Shown here piece by piece: positions 45,406 through 54,481 of a DNA stretch of 64,000 nt. Made by a program: the position numbers and the translations under genes. Under the pieces are notes generated by a model. The model did not search any database, was not told the DNA's origin, and saw only the letters and a list, made by a program, of their open reading frames with translations. The first letter of the stretch is position 1. Every line of letters begins with the position of its first letter. Source of the stretch: Corynebacterium callunae DSM 20147 (GTDB lineage Bacteria; Actinomycetota; Actinomycetes; Mycobacteriales; Mycobacteriaceae); contig NC_020506.1 in assembly GCF_000344785.1 (NCBI RefSeq), forward strand, positions 186,001-250,000. Reading direction: 5' to 3'.

Positions 45406-46686
45406 ATGAGTTCAGTTCCGCTGCAGGATTTTGATGCAGATCAGCTCGCCCAGTTCCACGAGGACATTAAGCGCGCATTCGAAGACCTGAAGTCCAAAAA
45501 TCTTAAGCTGGATCTAACCCGCGGAAAGCCTTCTTCTGAACAGCTTGATTTCGCAGATGATCTGCTGGCACTTCCAGGTAAGGGCGAGTACCTCGCAGCT
45601 GACGGCACTGACGTTCGCAACTATGGCGGACTCAACGGCATCGAAGATATCCGCAGCATTTGGGCAGAACTAATGGGCATTCCGGTTGAGCAGGTGCTCG
45701 CCGGCGATGCTTCCAGCCTGAACATCATGTTTGACGTGATCAGCTGGTCTTATATCTTTGGCAACTGCGATTCCACTCAGCCTTGGTCCAAGGAAGAGAC
45801 CGTTAAGTGGATTTGCCCAGTTCCAGGCTATGACCGTCATTTCTCCATCACCGAGCGTTTCGGCTTTGAGATGATCACCGTGCCAATGAAGGAAGACGGC
45901 CCAGATATGGATGCCGTTGCTGAATTGGTTAAGGATCCTCAGGTCAAGGGCATGTGGGTTGTACCTGTGTTCTCTAACCCAACTGGTTACACCGTCTCTG
46001 CTGAGGTGGCACAGCGTTTGGCTGAGATGGAAACCGCAGCTCCTGATTTCCGCGTGGTGTGGGATAACGCCTATGCAGTACACACTTTGACCGAGGACTT
46101 CCCCGAGGTTATCGATATCGTTTCCCTCGGCGAGCAGGCCGGCAACCCGAACCGTTTCTGGGCCTTTACCTCCACCTCCAAGATCACCTTGGCCGGCGCT
46201 GGCGTCTCCTTCTTTATTACCTCTGCAGATAACCGCGCGTGGTACACCAACTATGCTGGTATTCGTGGCATTGGTCCAAACAAGGTTAACCAGCTGGCAC
46301 ATGCTCGTTACTTCGGCGATGCTGAGGGCGTGCGTGCAGTCATGCGCAAGCACGCAGCTTCTTTGGCGCCTAAGTTTGAAAAGGTGCTGGAGATCCTAGA
46401 CAACCGCCTTGCTGAGTACGGCGTAGCAAAGTGGACTGTTCCAACCGGCGGTTATTTCATCTCCCTCGACGTGGTTGATGGCACTGCTTCCCGCGTTGCA
46501 GAGTTGGCAAAAGAAGCTGGAATTGCCCTCACCGGCGCTGGTTCTTCCTTCCCGCTGCACAATGATCCAAACAACCGTAACCTGCGCCTGGCACCTTCTT
46601 TGCCTCCTGTTGAGGAGTTGGAGATTGCCATGGATGGCGTTGCTACCTGTGTGCTCCTCGCAGCCGCGGAGCACTACGCGAGTTAA
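45406..46686 (+). CDS. aspT: Aspartate aminotransferase, class Ic (AspT type)
   Basis: 426 residues, matching the corynebacterial AspT that I recall as a subgroup Ic aspartate aminotransferase. KLDLTRGKPSSEQLDF is the unusual N-terminal substrate region, and VFSNPTGYTVS the PLP-pocket motif. The PLP lysine is in FTSTSKITLAGAG. It interconverts aspartate/oxaloacetate with glutamate/2-oxoglutarate, feeding the lysine and threonine family. GGAGG is nine bases upstream of the ATG. The stop is directly followed by the next GTG, implying coupling. Confidence 0.93.
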   Translation: MSSVPLQDFDADQLAQFHEDIKRAFEDLKSKNLKLDLTRGKPSSEQLDFADDLLALPGKGEYLAADGTDVRNYGGLNGIEDIRSIWAELMGIPVEQVLAGDASSLNIMFDVISWSYIFGNCDSTQPWSKEETVKWICPVPGYDRHFSITERFGFEMITVPMKEDGPDMDAVAELVKDPQVKGMWVVPVFSNPTGYTVSAEVAQRLAEMETAAPDFRVVWDNAYAVHTLTEDFPEVIDIVSLGEQAGNPNRFWAFTSTSKITLAGAGVSFFITSADNRAWYTNYAGIRGIGPNKVNQLAHARYFGDAEGVRAVMRKHAASLAPKFEKVLEILDNRLAEYGVAKWTVPTGGYFISLDVVDGTASRVAELAKEAGIALTGAGSSFPLHNDPNNRNLRLAPSLPPVEELEIAMDGVATCVLLAAAEHYAS

Positions 46687-47331
46687 GTGAATACCGCAGA
46701 AACCGCCCACTGGGTAAATGGCCTTCTTCCCGGTGAGCCGGAATTTCACCAGGTAGGGGCCTTTAAAGTGGCTGGTTACACCCTTGGCGATGAGTCAGTG
46801 GCTTGTTCGGTAGATTTCGGACGGGTTAATACTGGCTTGATCACCGAGGGTGGGGCGGAAACCGTCGAGGTGCGCAGCGAAATCCTGTGCCTCGCCCGCA
46901 CCCCGGCTAGCGTGCCAGGTCGTGCAGTGGGCGCTGCCGCAACGATGCTTCTCGACGCCGCCCTGGCGTTGCGCGAGGCAATCTCTCAGGCGCAGTCACC
47001 CCTGCCAGTTCCCATGCATGCTCATCCTGGGCAGTTACTGCCCGGAGTGGGCATTATGGCTAATCTTCCGCGGGAAGGTTATTCAGTGGTGCACGGTATC
47101 TTGGCTGATCCGCGCATTTGGGGTCCAGAGATTCCTTATGTCAGGGAAGAAGCTGGTCAGGTTAGCGTCGAGGCTCCTGATGAAGCAGGGGAATTGGCTC
47201 GCTTAACGCTGCCTTTGCAATTAATTTTGCTTACTGAGGCGGAGTTTGCCCTGGCAGCACAAGAAGGCGGAGATGTGCTTTTCCAGAGAATGGCGGAGCA
47301 AGGGGTAGATCTTCTAGATTTCAAACGTTAG
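46687..47331 (+). CDS. Suppressor-of-fused-like domain protein
   Basis: 214 residues, soluble. The C-terminal QLILLTEAEFALAAQEGGDVLFQRMAEQGVDLLD resembles the end of bacterial suppressor-of-fused-like proteins (pattern: L.plt..E...a...G...L...l...gvd..d). The N-terminal part is less diagnostic. The GTG start directly follows the aspT stop, so translation is coupled. Function is unknown; the family assignment is moderate. Confidence 0.55.
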   Translation: MNTAETAHWVNGLLPGEPEFHQVGAFKVAGYTLGDESVACSVDFGRVNTGLITEGGAETVEVRSEILCLARTPASVPGRAVGAAATMLLDAALALREAISQAQSPLPVPMHAHPGQLLPGVGIMANLPREGYSVVHGILADPRIWGPEIPYVREEAGQVSVEAPDEAGELARLTLPLQLILLTEAEFALAAQEGGDVLFQRMAEQGVDLLDFKR

Positions 47332-47349
47332 AACGGTAGGCTCAAACGC

Positions 47350-49596
47350 GTGGCTTTGTATCGCAAATATCGACCGGCAAGTTTTGCAGAAGTAGTTGGA
47401 CAGGAGCAGGTTACTGAACCGCTGTCTGCAGCATTGGACAGTGGACGCATTAATCACGCCTACCTTTTTTCTGGCCCCCGTGGCTGTGGAAAGACTTCCT
47501 CTGCCCGAATTCTTGCGCGTTCTTTGAACTGTGAACAAGGGCCTACCTCTACTCCTTGTGGAGTATGTAATTCTTGTATTTCCCTCGCACCTGGTGGCCC
47601 CGGCAACCTAGATGTCACCGAGCTTGACGCGGCCAGCCACAATGGTGTGGAAGATATGCGTGAGCTGCGCGATCGTGCCTTTTATGCCCCTGCAGAATCG
47701 CGCTACCGCGTCTTCATTATCGACGAAGCCCATATGATCACCAACGCGGGATCAAATGCTTTGCTCAAAATTGTCGAAGAGCCCCCAGCACACCTCATCT
47801 TCATTTTTGCCACCACCGAGCCGGAAAAAGTTATCGGCACGATCCGCTCGCGTACCCACCATTATCCTTTCCGACTACTCACCCCACTTGCCATGCGTGG
47901 CCTGCTGGAACGCACTGTGCAGTCCGAGGGCGTACACGTTGATGACGCGGTTTATCCGTTGGTTATCCGCGCCGGTGGCGGTAGCCCCCGCGATAGCCTT
48001 TCCATCTTGGACCAATTGCTCGCAGGCGCCGGCCCCGAGGGCTTGAGCTATGAACGCGCTTTGCCATTGCTGGGTGTTACGGATGTTTCGCTTATCGACG
48101 CCGCCATCCTCGCTTTGGCGACCAAAGATAAAGCCGGCATGTTCACCACCATCGATCATGTCATCGAAGCTGGTCACGACCCGCGTCGTTTCACCACAGA
48201 TCTCCTTGACAGACTCCGCGACCTCATGGTGCTCCAAGCCGTTCCAGAGGCACTTGAGTTGGGACTAGTAGATGCACCCACCGACCGCGCCGGGATCTTG
48301 ACCCAGCAGGCTTCAATGTTTAATGGCAATGACCTCGCAAATCTTGCAGCCATGGTCAACAGCGGTCTAGACGATATGCGCGGTGCCACCTCACCACGCC
48401 TGCTCTTGGAGATCCTCTCTGCACGTTTGTTGCTCTCCAATGCCAATATTGCAGCACTTCCGCCTGTTGTTGAGGGCACCGCCATGGCTGCTCCAACTTC
48501 AAGTTCTGGACTTAGCGCTGCAGCTGCAGCGCGTGCCAAAGCTCGGGAATATAGCCAAAAGAAGGAAGCTGCAGCTGCTGAACCTCAGCCTGCAGCAACA
48601 CCGAAACCAACGCCTGCACCAGAACCAGCTCCAGTACCGGAACCTCAGCCTGCGGTCTCACAACCAGCACCAACTCCGCCACAGCCGAAGCCAGAGCCTG
48701 TAAAACCAGAGCCAACTCCAGCACAGCCAGAGGATTTGGCAGAGACAATCCGTGCAAAGTGGGCAGCTCTACGCGAGGTTGTGGGACAGCGCAGCTCGCG
48801 TACCAGCATCATGCTTACTGAGGCGCGTGTCTTAGGCGTGCGGGATAACACCCTCGTTTTGGGCCACACCACCGGGGCACTGGCTAGCCGCCTTAACAAT
48901 TCCGATCACAATGACATTATTGTGGCGGTGCTCTATGAGGAATTGGGTCAAAAACTACAAGTAGAGTGCATCGTCGGCACTGATCCAGCAGCCGCCGGGT
49001 TTCAATCTGGAGCCAAAAGAAACACCTGGAACCCGAATGATAAGCCGAAGTCTGCGCCGCCAACTGAACCCGAGGAGCCTGAAAGACCAGCTCCACAAGC
49101 AGGTTGGGGACAACCAGTAAAACTTGGAGGCGACGTAGCTCCTGAGCCAGAGGTAACGCAACCACCGGTACCAGCGCCGGAACCTGCACGAACTCCGGCA
49201 TCGGATAAGCCATCTTGGCGTGAGCGTGCCGAACAAGCAGCTGCTCATGCCGCCCAGCAAAAGCAGGCTCGTCAACGTACCTCGGCGCCATTTGAGCGTG
49301 GAGTGCCATTGCCACCAGAGCCTGATGATATGCCCCCGGATCCTTATGATTATCCAGCTGATGAGGGTATTCCAGAGCGTGCGCCCCAGCCCGCTCCAGA
49401 ACCACCGACGCAGCTAACGCCGCAGCCCCCGGATGCGGTGAGTGCTGAGGCAGAGGTGGCGTCGACAAGCGCCTTATCTGAAGAGGAAGAACTGATTCAG
49501 GAAGCCGCGTCAGAACCGGGTGAACTGGATCGTCGCGATGCCAAAACGATTGCGATGGAGCTGCTGGCGCAGGAGCTCGGCGCGAAGCCTTTGTAA
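47350..49596 (+). CDS. dnaX: DNA polymerase III subunit gamma/tau
   Basis: 748 residues. The clamp-loader ATPase domain shows Walker A GPRGCGKTSS, the zinc cysteine set CEQGPTSTPCGVCNSC, Walker B IDEAH and the arginine finger region GTIRSRTHHYPF. Domain III follows to about 370. Two long Pro/Ala/Glu/Gln-rich linkers (about 395-465 and 560-700) are unusually extended and separate the tau C-terminal domains that bind polymerase and helicase. GTG start at 47350. It is the first gene of the dnaX-ybaB-recR group. No slippery-sequence frameshift was established. Confidence 0.96.
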   Translation: MALYRKYRPASFAEVVGQEQVTEPLSAALDSGRINHAYLFSGPRGCGKTSSARILARSLNCEQGPTSTPCGVCNSCISLAPGGPGNLDVTELDAASHNGVEDMRELRDRAFYAPAESRYRVFIIDEAHMITNAGSNALLKIVEEPPAHLIFIFATTEPEKVIGTIRSRTHHYPFRLLTPLAMRGLLERTVQSEGVHVDDAVYPLVIRAGGGSPRDSLSILDQLLAGAGPEGLSYERALPLLGVTDVSLIDAAILALATKDKAGMFTTIDHVIEAGHDPRRFTTDLLDRLRDLMVLQAVPEALELGLVDAPTDRAGILTQQASMFNGNDLANLAAMVNSGLDDMRGATSPRLLLEILSARLLLSNANIAALPPVVEGTAMAAPTSSSGLSAAAAARAKAREYSQKKEAAAAEPQPAATPKPTPAPEPAPVPEPQPAVSQPAPTPPQPKPEPVKPEPTPAQPEDLAETIRAKWAALREVVGQRSSRTSIMLTEARVLGVRDNTLVLGHTTGALASRLNNSDHNDIIVAVLYEELGQKLQVECIVGTDPAAAGFQSGAKRNTWNPNDKPKSAPPTEPEEPERPAPQAGWGQPVKLGGDVAPEPEVTQPPVPAPEPARTPASDKPSWRERAEQAAAHAAQQKQARQRTSAPFERGVPLPPEPDDMPPDPYDYPADEGIPERAPQPAPEPPTQLTPQPPDAVSAEAEVASTSALSEEEELIQEAASEPGELDRRDAKTIAMELLAQELGAKPL

Positions 49597-49683
49597 GCCG
49601 AGAGCGAACCGGGGAGGCAGGTTCGCGCGAGGCTGGGTAGAATCGGGCGCAGACATTTACAAACTTTTAGGAGAGTTCAACTT

Positions 49684-49995
49684 ATGACTCAGCCCGATAT
49701 GTCCCAGATTCTGGCACAGGCGCAGCAGATGCAAGCTCAGCTGCAGGCTGCACAGCAGGAGATCCTCGCATCTTCCGTTGTTGGTGACGCTGCAAATGGT
49801 CTGGTCACCGTGACCATGTCCGGCAATGGTGCAGTTACCGCCGTTAACATTGATCCTAAGGTAGTTGACCCTGAGGACGTAGACACCTTGCAGGACCTCG
49901 TTTTGGCCGCGTTTATGGACGCACACGAGAAGGTCGCTGCCGTGGCCGAGGAAAAGATGGGCCCACTTTCTCAGGGCATGGGCGGACTATTCTAG
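49684..49995 (+). CDS. ybaB: YbaB/EbfC-family nucleoid-associated protein
   Basis: 103 residues with a helical N terminus (ILAQAQQMQAQLQAAQQEILA), the strand GLVTVTMSGNGAVTAVNIDP and a helical end: the YbaB fold. It binds DNA as a dimer. Its place between dnaX and recR is conserved throughout bacteria. AGGAG precedes the ATG. In the preceding gap a GCGAACC/GGTTCGC hairpin (around 49604-49626) lacks a T run. Confidence 0.94.
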   Translation: MTQPDMSQILAQAQQMQAQLQAAQQEILASSVVGDAANGLVTVTMSGNGAVTAVNIDPKVVDPEDVDTLQDLVLAAFMDAHEKVAAVAEEKMGPLSQGMGGLF

Positions 49996-50015
49996 TTTCG
50001 CAGCACATCTCAGGG

Positions 50016-50043
50016 AGCCGGGTTCTGCGGAACTCGGCTTTTT
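50016..50043 (+). terminator. Terminator between ybaB and recR
   Basis: AGCCGGGTTC pairs with GAACTCGGCT (one G-T wobble), then a T run. It implies that recR has its own promoter or depends on read-through. Confidence 0.82.
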
Positions 50044-50098
50044 GCATATGACATACTAAAAGTTGTTCAATTTTCCGCAAGATAGGTTGTGTATAAAC

Positions 50099-50755
50099 GT
50101 GTTTGAAGGCCCACTGCAGGATCTCATCGATGAGCTCTCTCGGCTGCCCGGTGTTGGCCCCAAAAGCGCACAGCGCATCGCGTTTCACCTCTTGCACGTA
50201 GACCCAAATGACATCACCCGCCTCCAAGAAGCCTTGGGCGGCGTGCGCGATGGCGTGCAGTTTTGTCGAATTTGCTGCAATATTTCCCGCGAGGAAGTCT
50301 GTCGCATTTGTGCCGATTCCGGCCGCGATGCCGGCATGATCTGCGTGGTTGAAGAACCCAAGGACATCCAGGTCATCGAGCGTACCGGCGAATTTTCCGG
50401 CCGCTATCACGTGCTTGGCGGCGCGCTTGATCCGCTTTCAAACATTGGCCCGCGAGAGCTTAATATTTCCACCTTGTTGCAGCGCATCGGCGGGGTGCTG
50501 CCGGACCGTGAGCTGGCGGACTCCAGCCCCGGAAATAAGCTTTTCGACGAAACCCCTGTCATCCGTGAGGTCATTTTGGCAACAGACCCCAATACTGAAG
50601 GTGAAGCAACCGCTTCCTACCTCAGCCGTTTGCTTAAAGACTTCCCAGATTTGATTGTTTCCCGTCTGGCCAGCGGCATGCCTTTGGGCGGCGACTTGGA
50701 GTTTGTAGATGAACTCACCCTCTCCCGCGCACTTAGCGGCCGATTGACCCTTTAG
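50099..50755 (+). CDS. recR: Recombination protein RecR
   Basis: 218 residues. [31 protein letters not shown] is the typical N terminus with the helix-hairpin-helix. [16 protein letters not shown] is the zinc motif. VVEEPKDI and the later [15 protein letters not shown] make up the Toprim domain. The GTG at 50099 is preferred over a longer frame at 50063 because it matches the family start. It acts with RecF/RecO in daughter-strand gap repair. Confidence 0.95.
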   Translation: MFEGPLQDLIDELSRLPGVGPKSAQRIAFHLLHVDPNDITRLQEALGGVRDGVQFCRICCNISREEVCRICADSGRDAGMICVVEEPKDIQVIERTGEFSGRYHVLGGALDPLSNIGPRELNISTLLQRIGGVLPDRELADSSPGNKLFDETPVIREVILATDPNTEGEATASYLSRLLKDFPDLIVSRLASGMPLGGDLEFVDELTLSRALSGRLTL

Positions 50756-50761
50756 ACTGCG

Positions 50762-50808
50762 AAAACCCGAGTTCAGCTCCCTAGACGGGCGAGTGAACTC
50801 GGGGTTTT
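50762..50808. terminator. Bidirectional terminator between recR and gatD
   Basis: AAAACCCGAGTTCA and TGAACTCGGGGTTTT pair around a loop with its own small stem. The flanking A and T runs suit both convergent genes. Confidence 0.85.
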
Positions 50809-50822
50809 GGTGTGGAAGGGAA

Positions 50823-51578
50823 CTAGCCCACCAGACGCTCCGCGCGGAGGCGATCAACCACATCAATATCCAGCTCTGGCAGATCCTTCAGCGCAATGCC
50901 CTGGGCCTTGGCCAATAGCAGGTCAGCCAATTGTGGATTGCGAGCAAAAGCTGGGCCATGCATATAGGTGGCAATAACACTGCCCTGCACAGCACCTTCG
51001 GCAAATTGTTGACGCTCAGCATCCGCCATGTCAGAGGTGCTAAACACATCGCAGTTGCCTTCACCGCGGACAATCTGGCCCAGTGGTTCTGCATCTGCGC
51101 CGAGCAGGGTAGCGCCCATGTGGTTTTCAAAGCCGGTGAGCTTTTCGGTGAGCTCTGCGGTGAATCCAGCCCTGGAGGGATTGGATTCCAGCTCACCAAT
51201 GGCGCGCTTTTGCAGCGACACGGTGGTGACATCAAGCAGTCCCAGACCATCAATTACCCGGCTGGCGGCGCGGAAGGATTCACCAAGGACCTGCATGCCA
51301 GCGCACACAGCAAAGATTGGGCGGCCAGCAGCAGCTGCAGTTTGCAGGCCATCATGTTTGGCCAAGTGCTCGGTAGCCAAGATCTGAGCGGTATCTTCAC
51401 CCCCGCCGAGGCAGTAGATATCCAAGGTGGAAGGCACGGCATCATCAAGGGTGATGCGCTGGATTTCGGCGTCGATACCGCGCATTCTTGCACGTTGGCG
51501 CAGTACGAGCGCATTACCATCATCGCCGTAGGTGCCCAAAACATCCGGCAGGACAAGGCCAATGGTGAGGGAAGTCAT
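50823..51578 (-). CDS. gatD: Lipid II isoglutaminyl synthase, glutaminase subunit GatD
   Basis: 251 residues of the CobB/CobQ-like class I glutaminase fold. The catalytic Cys92 lies in FAVCAGMQVLG, the substrate loop has CLGGGEDTAQ, and the His is in YMHGPAF. With MurT it amidates the D-Glu of lipid II to D-isoglutamine. The start overlaps the murT stop by one base (TAATG), so the two subunits are co-translated. Confidence 0.93.
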   Translation of the reverse strand: MTSLTIGLVLPDVLGTYGDDGNALVLRQRARMRGIDAEIQRITLDDAVPSTLDIYCLGGGEDTAQILATEHLAKHDGLQTAAAAGRPIFAVCAGMQVLGESFRAASRVIDGLGLLDVTTVSLQKRAIGELESNPSRAGFTAELTEKLTGFENHMGATLLGADAEPLGQIVRGEGNCDVFSTSDMADAERQQFAEGAVQGSVIATYMHGPAFARNPQLADLLLAKAQGIALKDLPELDIDVVDRLRAERLVG

Positions 51579-52849
51579 TAGTTTTCAGACCCTTTCTCTA
51601 GAGCCTTCTTGAGGTCTCGGAAAGCTGTGTAATTGGCAAGCACCTCAACGCGTCCGGGTGGGCAGGCGCGAATGGCATCAACTGGATCAGAGATTAGCTC
51701 ATGGGTGATTTCTGCATAGGTTAGGCGCACTGCAAGGTCAGTGCCACGCTCACCGGAGGCCTTGACCTCAAGGTTTTCAAAGTCTTCGAAGCGAACATCC
51801 CAGAGCCAGGAGAGATCTTCACCATCGGCAACTTGGCCATTAACTGCAATGACCAGACCTTCGGCGCTGCGATCAACCATGGATAGAGCCTCTTGCCAGC
51901 CCGCAGGGTTTTTGGCGAGCAGGAGGTGAACTTGATGCTCACCAACTGTGATGGTGGAATAGCGTCCTGCCACATTGTCCACGGCATTTACTGCAGCCAG
52001 GGATTGCGCTGCGGGAATGTCAAAAACGGTGGCTGCCGCAATAGCTTGGGCAGCATTGCCACGATTGGCTTGACCAGGCAGATTCAGATCCAGGGTGAGA
52101 TCACCAAAAGGAGAATGCAACTGATCACCCTCTACCTGCCAGGTGGGGGTAGGGCGCTCGAAGGTCCGGCCGTCGATAAGCGGTTTAGCCGCACGCCAGT
52201 GCTCGCCCTCGTGGATGATGCGGGATTCGGTGCGTGGGCAGGTGACGGATTCGCCCTGCCAGCCGGTGCCGACGGAAACCCAGATGACGTTTTTGGCGTC
52301 ATAGGCTACGGAGGTAACCAGTACGTCATCGCAGTTGGCGATAACGGTCATCTCGGGGCGGGACTTTACAGACTCGCGCAGCACTCTTTCAATCTTGTTG
52401 ATTTCGCCCACGCGGTCAAGTTGATCGCGGGAGAGGTTAAGCAGCACCAATGCTTGTGGCTTCAGGCGTTCAATAGCGGAAGGTACGTGCAGCTCATCAA
52501 CTTCGAGCACAACGTGGGAGGCATCGCGAGTGGCCAACAAAGCGGAGATAATGCCAGCGTCCATGTTGTCACCACCTTCATTGGTGGCCACGGTGTGGGA
52601 GCTGCGGATAGCAGCAGCCAGCATGCGGGTGGTGGTGGACTTGCCGTTGGTGCCGGTGACCAGCACTGTTGGGCGGTTGTTGATGAGGTTGGACATGATG
52701 TCCGGATCTACCCTGCTGGCTACTAGCCCGCCGATCATGCCACCGGATCCACGACCGGTCGCTTTGGACGCGGATGTCGCAACTTTTGCTGAGACGATGG
52801 CGGCAGCGCTGCGCAAACGGCGTAGGGGTGCAGGCAGTGAAAGCTTCAT
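51578..52849 (-). CDS. murT: Lipid II isoglutaminyl synthase, ligase subunit MurT
   Basis: 423 residues, Mur ligase fold plus the MurT C-terminal domain (DUF1727). VTGTNGKSTTT is the P-loop; DQLDRVGEI follows the central ligase motif. In staphylococcal MurT a four-cysteine zinc ribbon is inserted in the central domain; here the same region reads VTCPRTESRIIHEGEHWRAAKP with only one cysteine, so the zinc site is lost. The C-terminal DLSWLWDVRFEDF contains the aspartate that activates GatD-derived ammonia use. It is the first gene of the murT-gatD operon. Confidence 0.93.
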   Translation of the reverse strand: MKLSLPAPLRRLRSAAAIVSAKVATSASKATGRGSGGMIGGLVASRVDPDIMSNLINNRPTVLVTGTNGKSTTTRMLAAAIRSSHTVATNEGGDNMDAGIISALLATRDASHVVLEVDELHVPSAIERLKPQALVLLNLSRDQLDRVGEINKIERVLRESVKSRPEMTVIANCDDVLVTSVAYDAKNVIWVSVGTGWQGESVTCPRTESRIIHEGEHWRAAKPLIDGRTFERPTPTWQVEGDQLHSPFGDLTLDLNLPGQANRGNAAQAIAAATVFDIPAAQSLAAVNAVDNVAGRYSTITVGEHQVHLLLAKNPAGWQEALSMVDRSAEGLVIAVNGQVADGEDLSWLWDVRFEDFENLEVKASGERGTDLAVRLTYAEITHELISDPVDAIRACPPGRVEVLANYTAFRDLKKALEKGSEN

Positions 52850-52878
52850 GAAGAATAAGTCTAGTGAAACAGTCGCCT

Positions 52879-53991
52879 CTAACGCTTTTCGACGTCCACT
52901 TTCTTTCCTTCTTTCACCCTTTTAACAGCTGCTAAGAAGGCAACATCTGAAAGCAGCGGAATTCCTTTGCGCTGGGCGTGCATGGCTTTGCCGTCAATGT
53001 CGCGGGTTTGATTGCACACCACCACCGATGTTTGCCGAGTCAGCTTCTCAGAATAGGACAAATCCGCATCGACACACGCTTGGATAATGATGTCCGGATC
53101 CATCTCAATTTCCGGCGCGACCACCACTTCCATCCCAGCGATCAGCGTTTTGCCCGGCTCATACGTTCCAGGGTTGACCAGCGTCGGCGTGGCTTCCTGC
53201 GCCTGCACCCGGATGATCGAGCGCTGCAAACCGAACTTGTCGGCGCGCAAGGATTGCGGATCGATTTCCGCCAGCGGCCCCGACCGCTTCAATGAGCCAT
53301 AAAGCCGTGCCACCAGCAACGTTTCTTCGCGACACAGTTCACGGTGCGGTACCTGTGCGCGGGCCACCGAGGCTTGTGCTGCAGGCGCCTCAACGCCCAA
53401 GGTGGCTGCCACGCCACGGGTTCGGACGTCGTCTAAAACAATTGCTTGTCGACGCGCCGATGCAAGCGTATCGACGATCACCAGCGGCTTCGGGATGTGC
53501 CCCACGCGCTGCCTGCGGCGTCCGCGACCCCCACGGCGATTCCCACGATTGTTATTACGATTGGCGCGCGCAGCATCATTCATAGCTCGCTTGGCTTCGG
53601 AGACAATAAAACCCCAGCTCCGCGCAACATTATGAATAAGGAGGGTGCGCCCATCGATGAGTCGGTCCAAGCTTTTCAAGATCTGCCCAAACTTTTTGGC
53701 GCCAGCGAACTCTTCCTCGGTCACACCATGAAGATGGAAAGGACCGGGATCAGTTTTAGAATCCAATACCGCATGGAATGTTTCCACCGGCTCCAAACGA
53801 GGAGACAACGTCACCAGATCAATGGTGATCATGCGTGAAGTGGAAGGGTGAATGCCACTTGATTGGATGGTTACGGAAACATAAGGAGCCGCCTCGATAG
53901 CTTGTTGGCGCTCTAGCTCAGAGTCAACAGAATTTCGAACGTTATCCTGCCGGCTTTGATTTTGGACACCGTATTTTTCTGAGGTGGTCAT
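52879..53991 (-). CDS. DnaQ-like exonuclease-fold protein with degenerate active site and BRCT-like end
   Basis: 370 residues. The first 130 resemble a DEDD exonuclease (epsilon) domain: YVSVTIQSSGIHPSTSRMITIDLVT, then HLHGVTEEEFAGAK, then LLIHNVARSWGFIV. But the first catalytic motif (DxExTG) is TIQSSG, and the later acidic residues are not evident. A basic insert NNNRGNRRGGRGRRRQRVG lies near 145-165. The C-terminal 80 residues (KTLIAGMEVVVAP, TSVVVCNQTRD, GIPLLSDVAFLAAV) look like a BRCT domain. The ATG at 53991 is supported by TAAAGT seven bases upstream. It is 30 bp upstream of murT on the same strand. Confidence 0.7.
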   Translation of the reverse strand: MTTSEKYGVQNQSRQDNVRNSVDSELERQQAIEAAPYVSVTIQSSGIHPSTSRMITIDLVTLSPRLEPVETFHAVLDSKTDPGPFHLHGVTEEEFAGAKKFGQILKSLDRLIDGRTLLIHNVARSWGFIVSEAKRAMNDAARANRNNNRGNRRGGRGRRRQRVGHIPKPLVIVDTLASARRQAIVLDDVRTRGVAATLGVEAPAAQASVARAQVPHRELCREETLLVARLYGSLKRSGPLAEIDPQSLRADKFGLQRSIIRVQAQEATPTLVNPGTYEPGKTLIAGMEVVVAPEIEMDPDIIIQACVDADLSYSEKLTRQTSVVVCNQTRDIDGKAMHAQRKGIPLLSDVAFLAAVKRVKEGKKVDVEKR

Positions 53992-53998
53992 TCTTTTC

Positions 53999-54004
53999 AC
54001 TTTA
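53999..54004 (-). promoter_or_regulatory. -10 element of the DnaQ-like gene
   Basis: On the reverse strand TAAAGT, seven bases, then ATG: leaderless promoter geometry. Confidence 0.55.
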
Positions 54005-54481
54005 CAGGTGACTGTGACTTGGAATTTATAGTGTTAAAGCCTAATGGGAAAGGCTAGTTTTAAACACTTGAAACAGGGCTTTTTACGAAGATCATTTACA
54101 CAAATTTTTAAATACGAGAGCATCTCATCTCGGTTACAAACTAAATAAAGATAAATCGGGGGTTAATCGGGGGTAGGTCACTTCCTTAGAAAAATTCCTT
54201 AGAAAAAGAAATAAGGAGGCATATTTGGCGACTAATTGTGGGAAGATCCACCCTTTATAAGAAAAATATAAGATTACATGAAGGGATTCCTTAATTTATT
54301 TCAATTTCCTTTAGAAGTGCTCTGGCAGCAACCTTGAAGCGAGCTGGTCGTGAGTGATATTTCTGTGGTTTACTAACTTGCGGTTAGTAGTCTTAGTGTC
54401 GAAAATACGGCGATTTGATACAGAAATTCAAAACAAGGGAATTGAACCTCATGACGTGGTTCCCCTTGGTCAGGGAGGATA
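54005..54481 (+). promoter_or_regulatory. Pilus-island upstream region with operator-like repeats
   Basis: A gene-free AT-rich region. AATCGGGGGT occurs twice (54154-54163 and 54165-54174), 11 bp apart, about one helical turn. TTCCTTAGAAAAA occurs as a perfect 13-bp tandem (54182-54194 and 54195-54207). TACTAAC-N5-GTTAGTA is a perfect palindrome at 54371-54389. These suit binding sites for a regulator that is not encoded in the window. Confidence 0.5.
54371..54389. repeat. Perfect palindrome upstream of the tip pilin
   Basis: TACTAAC (54371-54377) and GTTAGTA (54383-54389) are exactly complementary with a 5-base centre, the size of a dimeric repressor operator. It is 92 bp from the pilin start. 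Confidence 0.55.
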
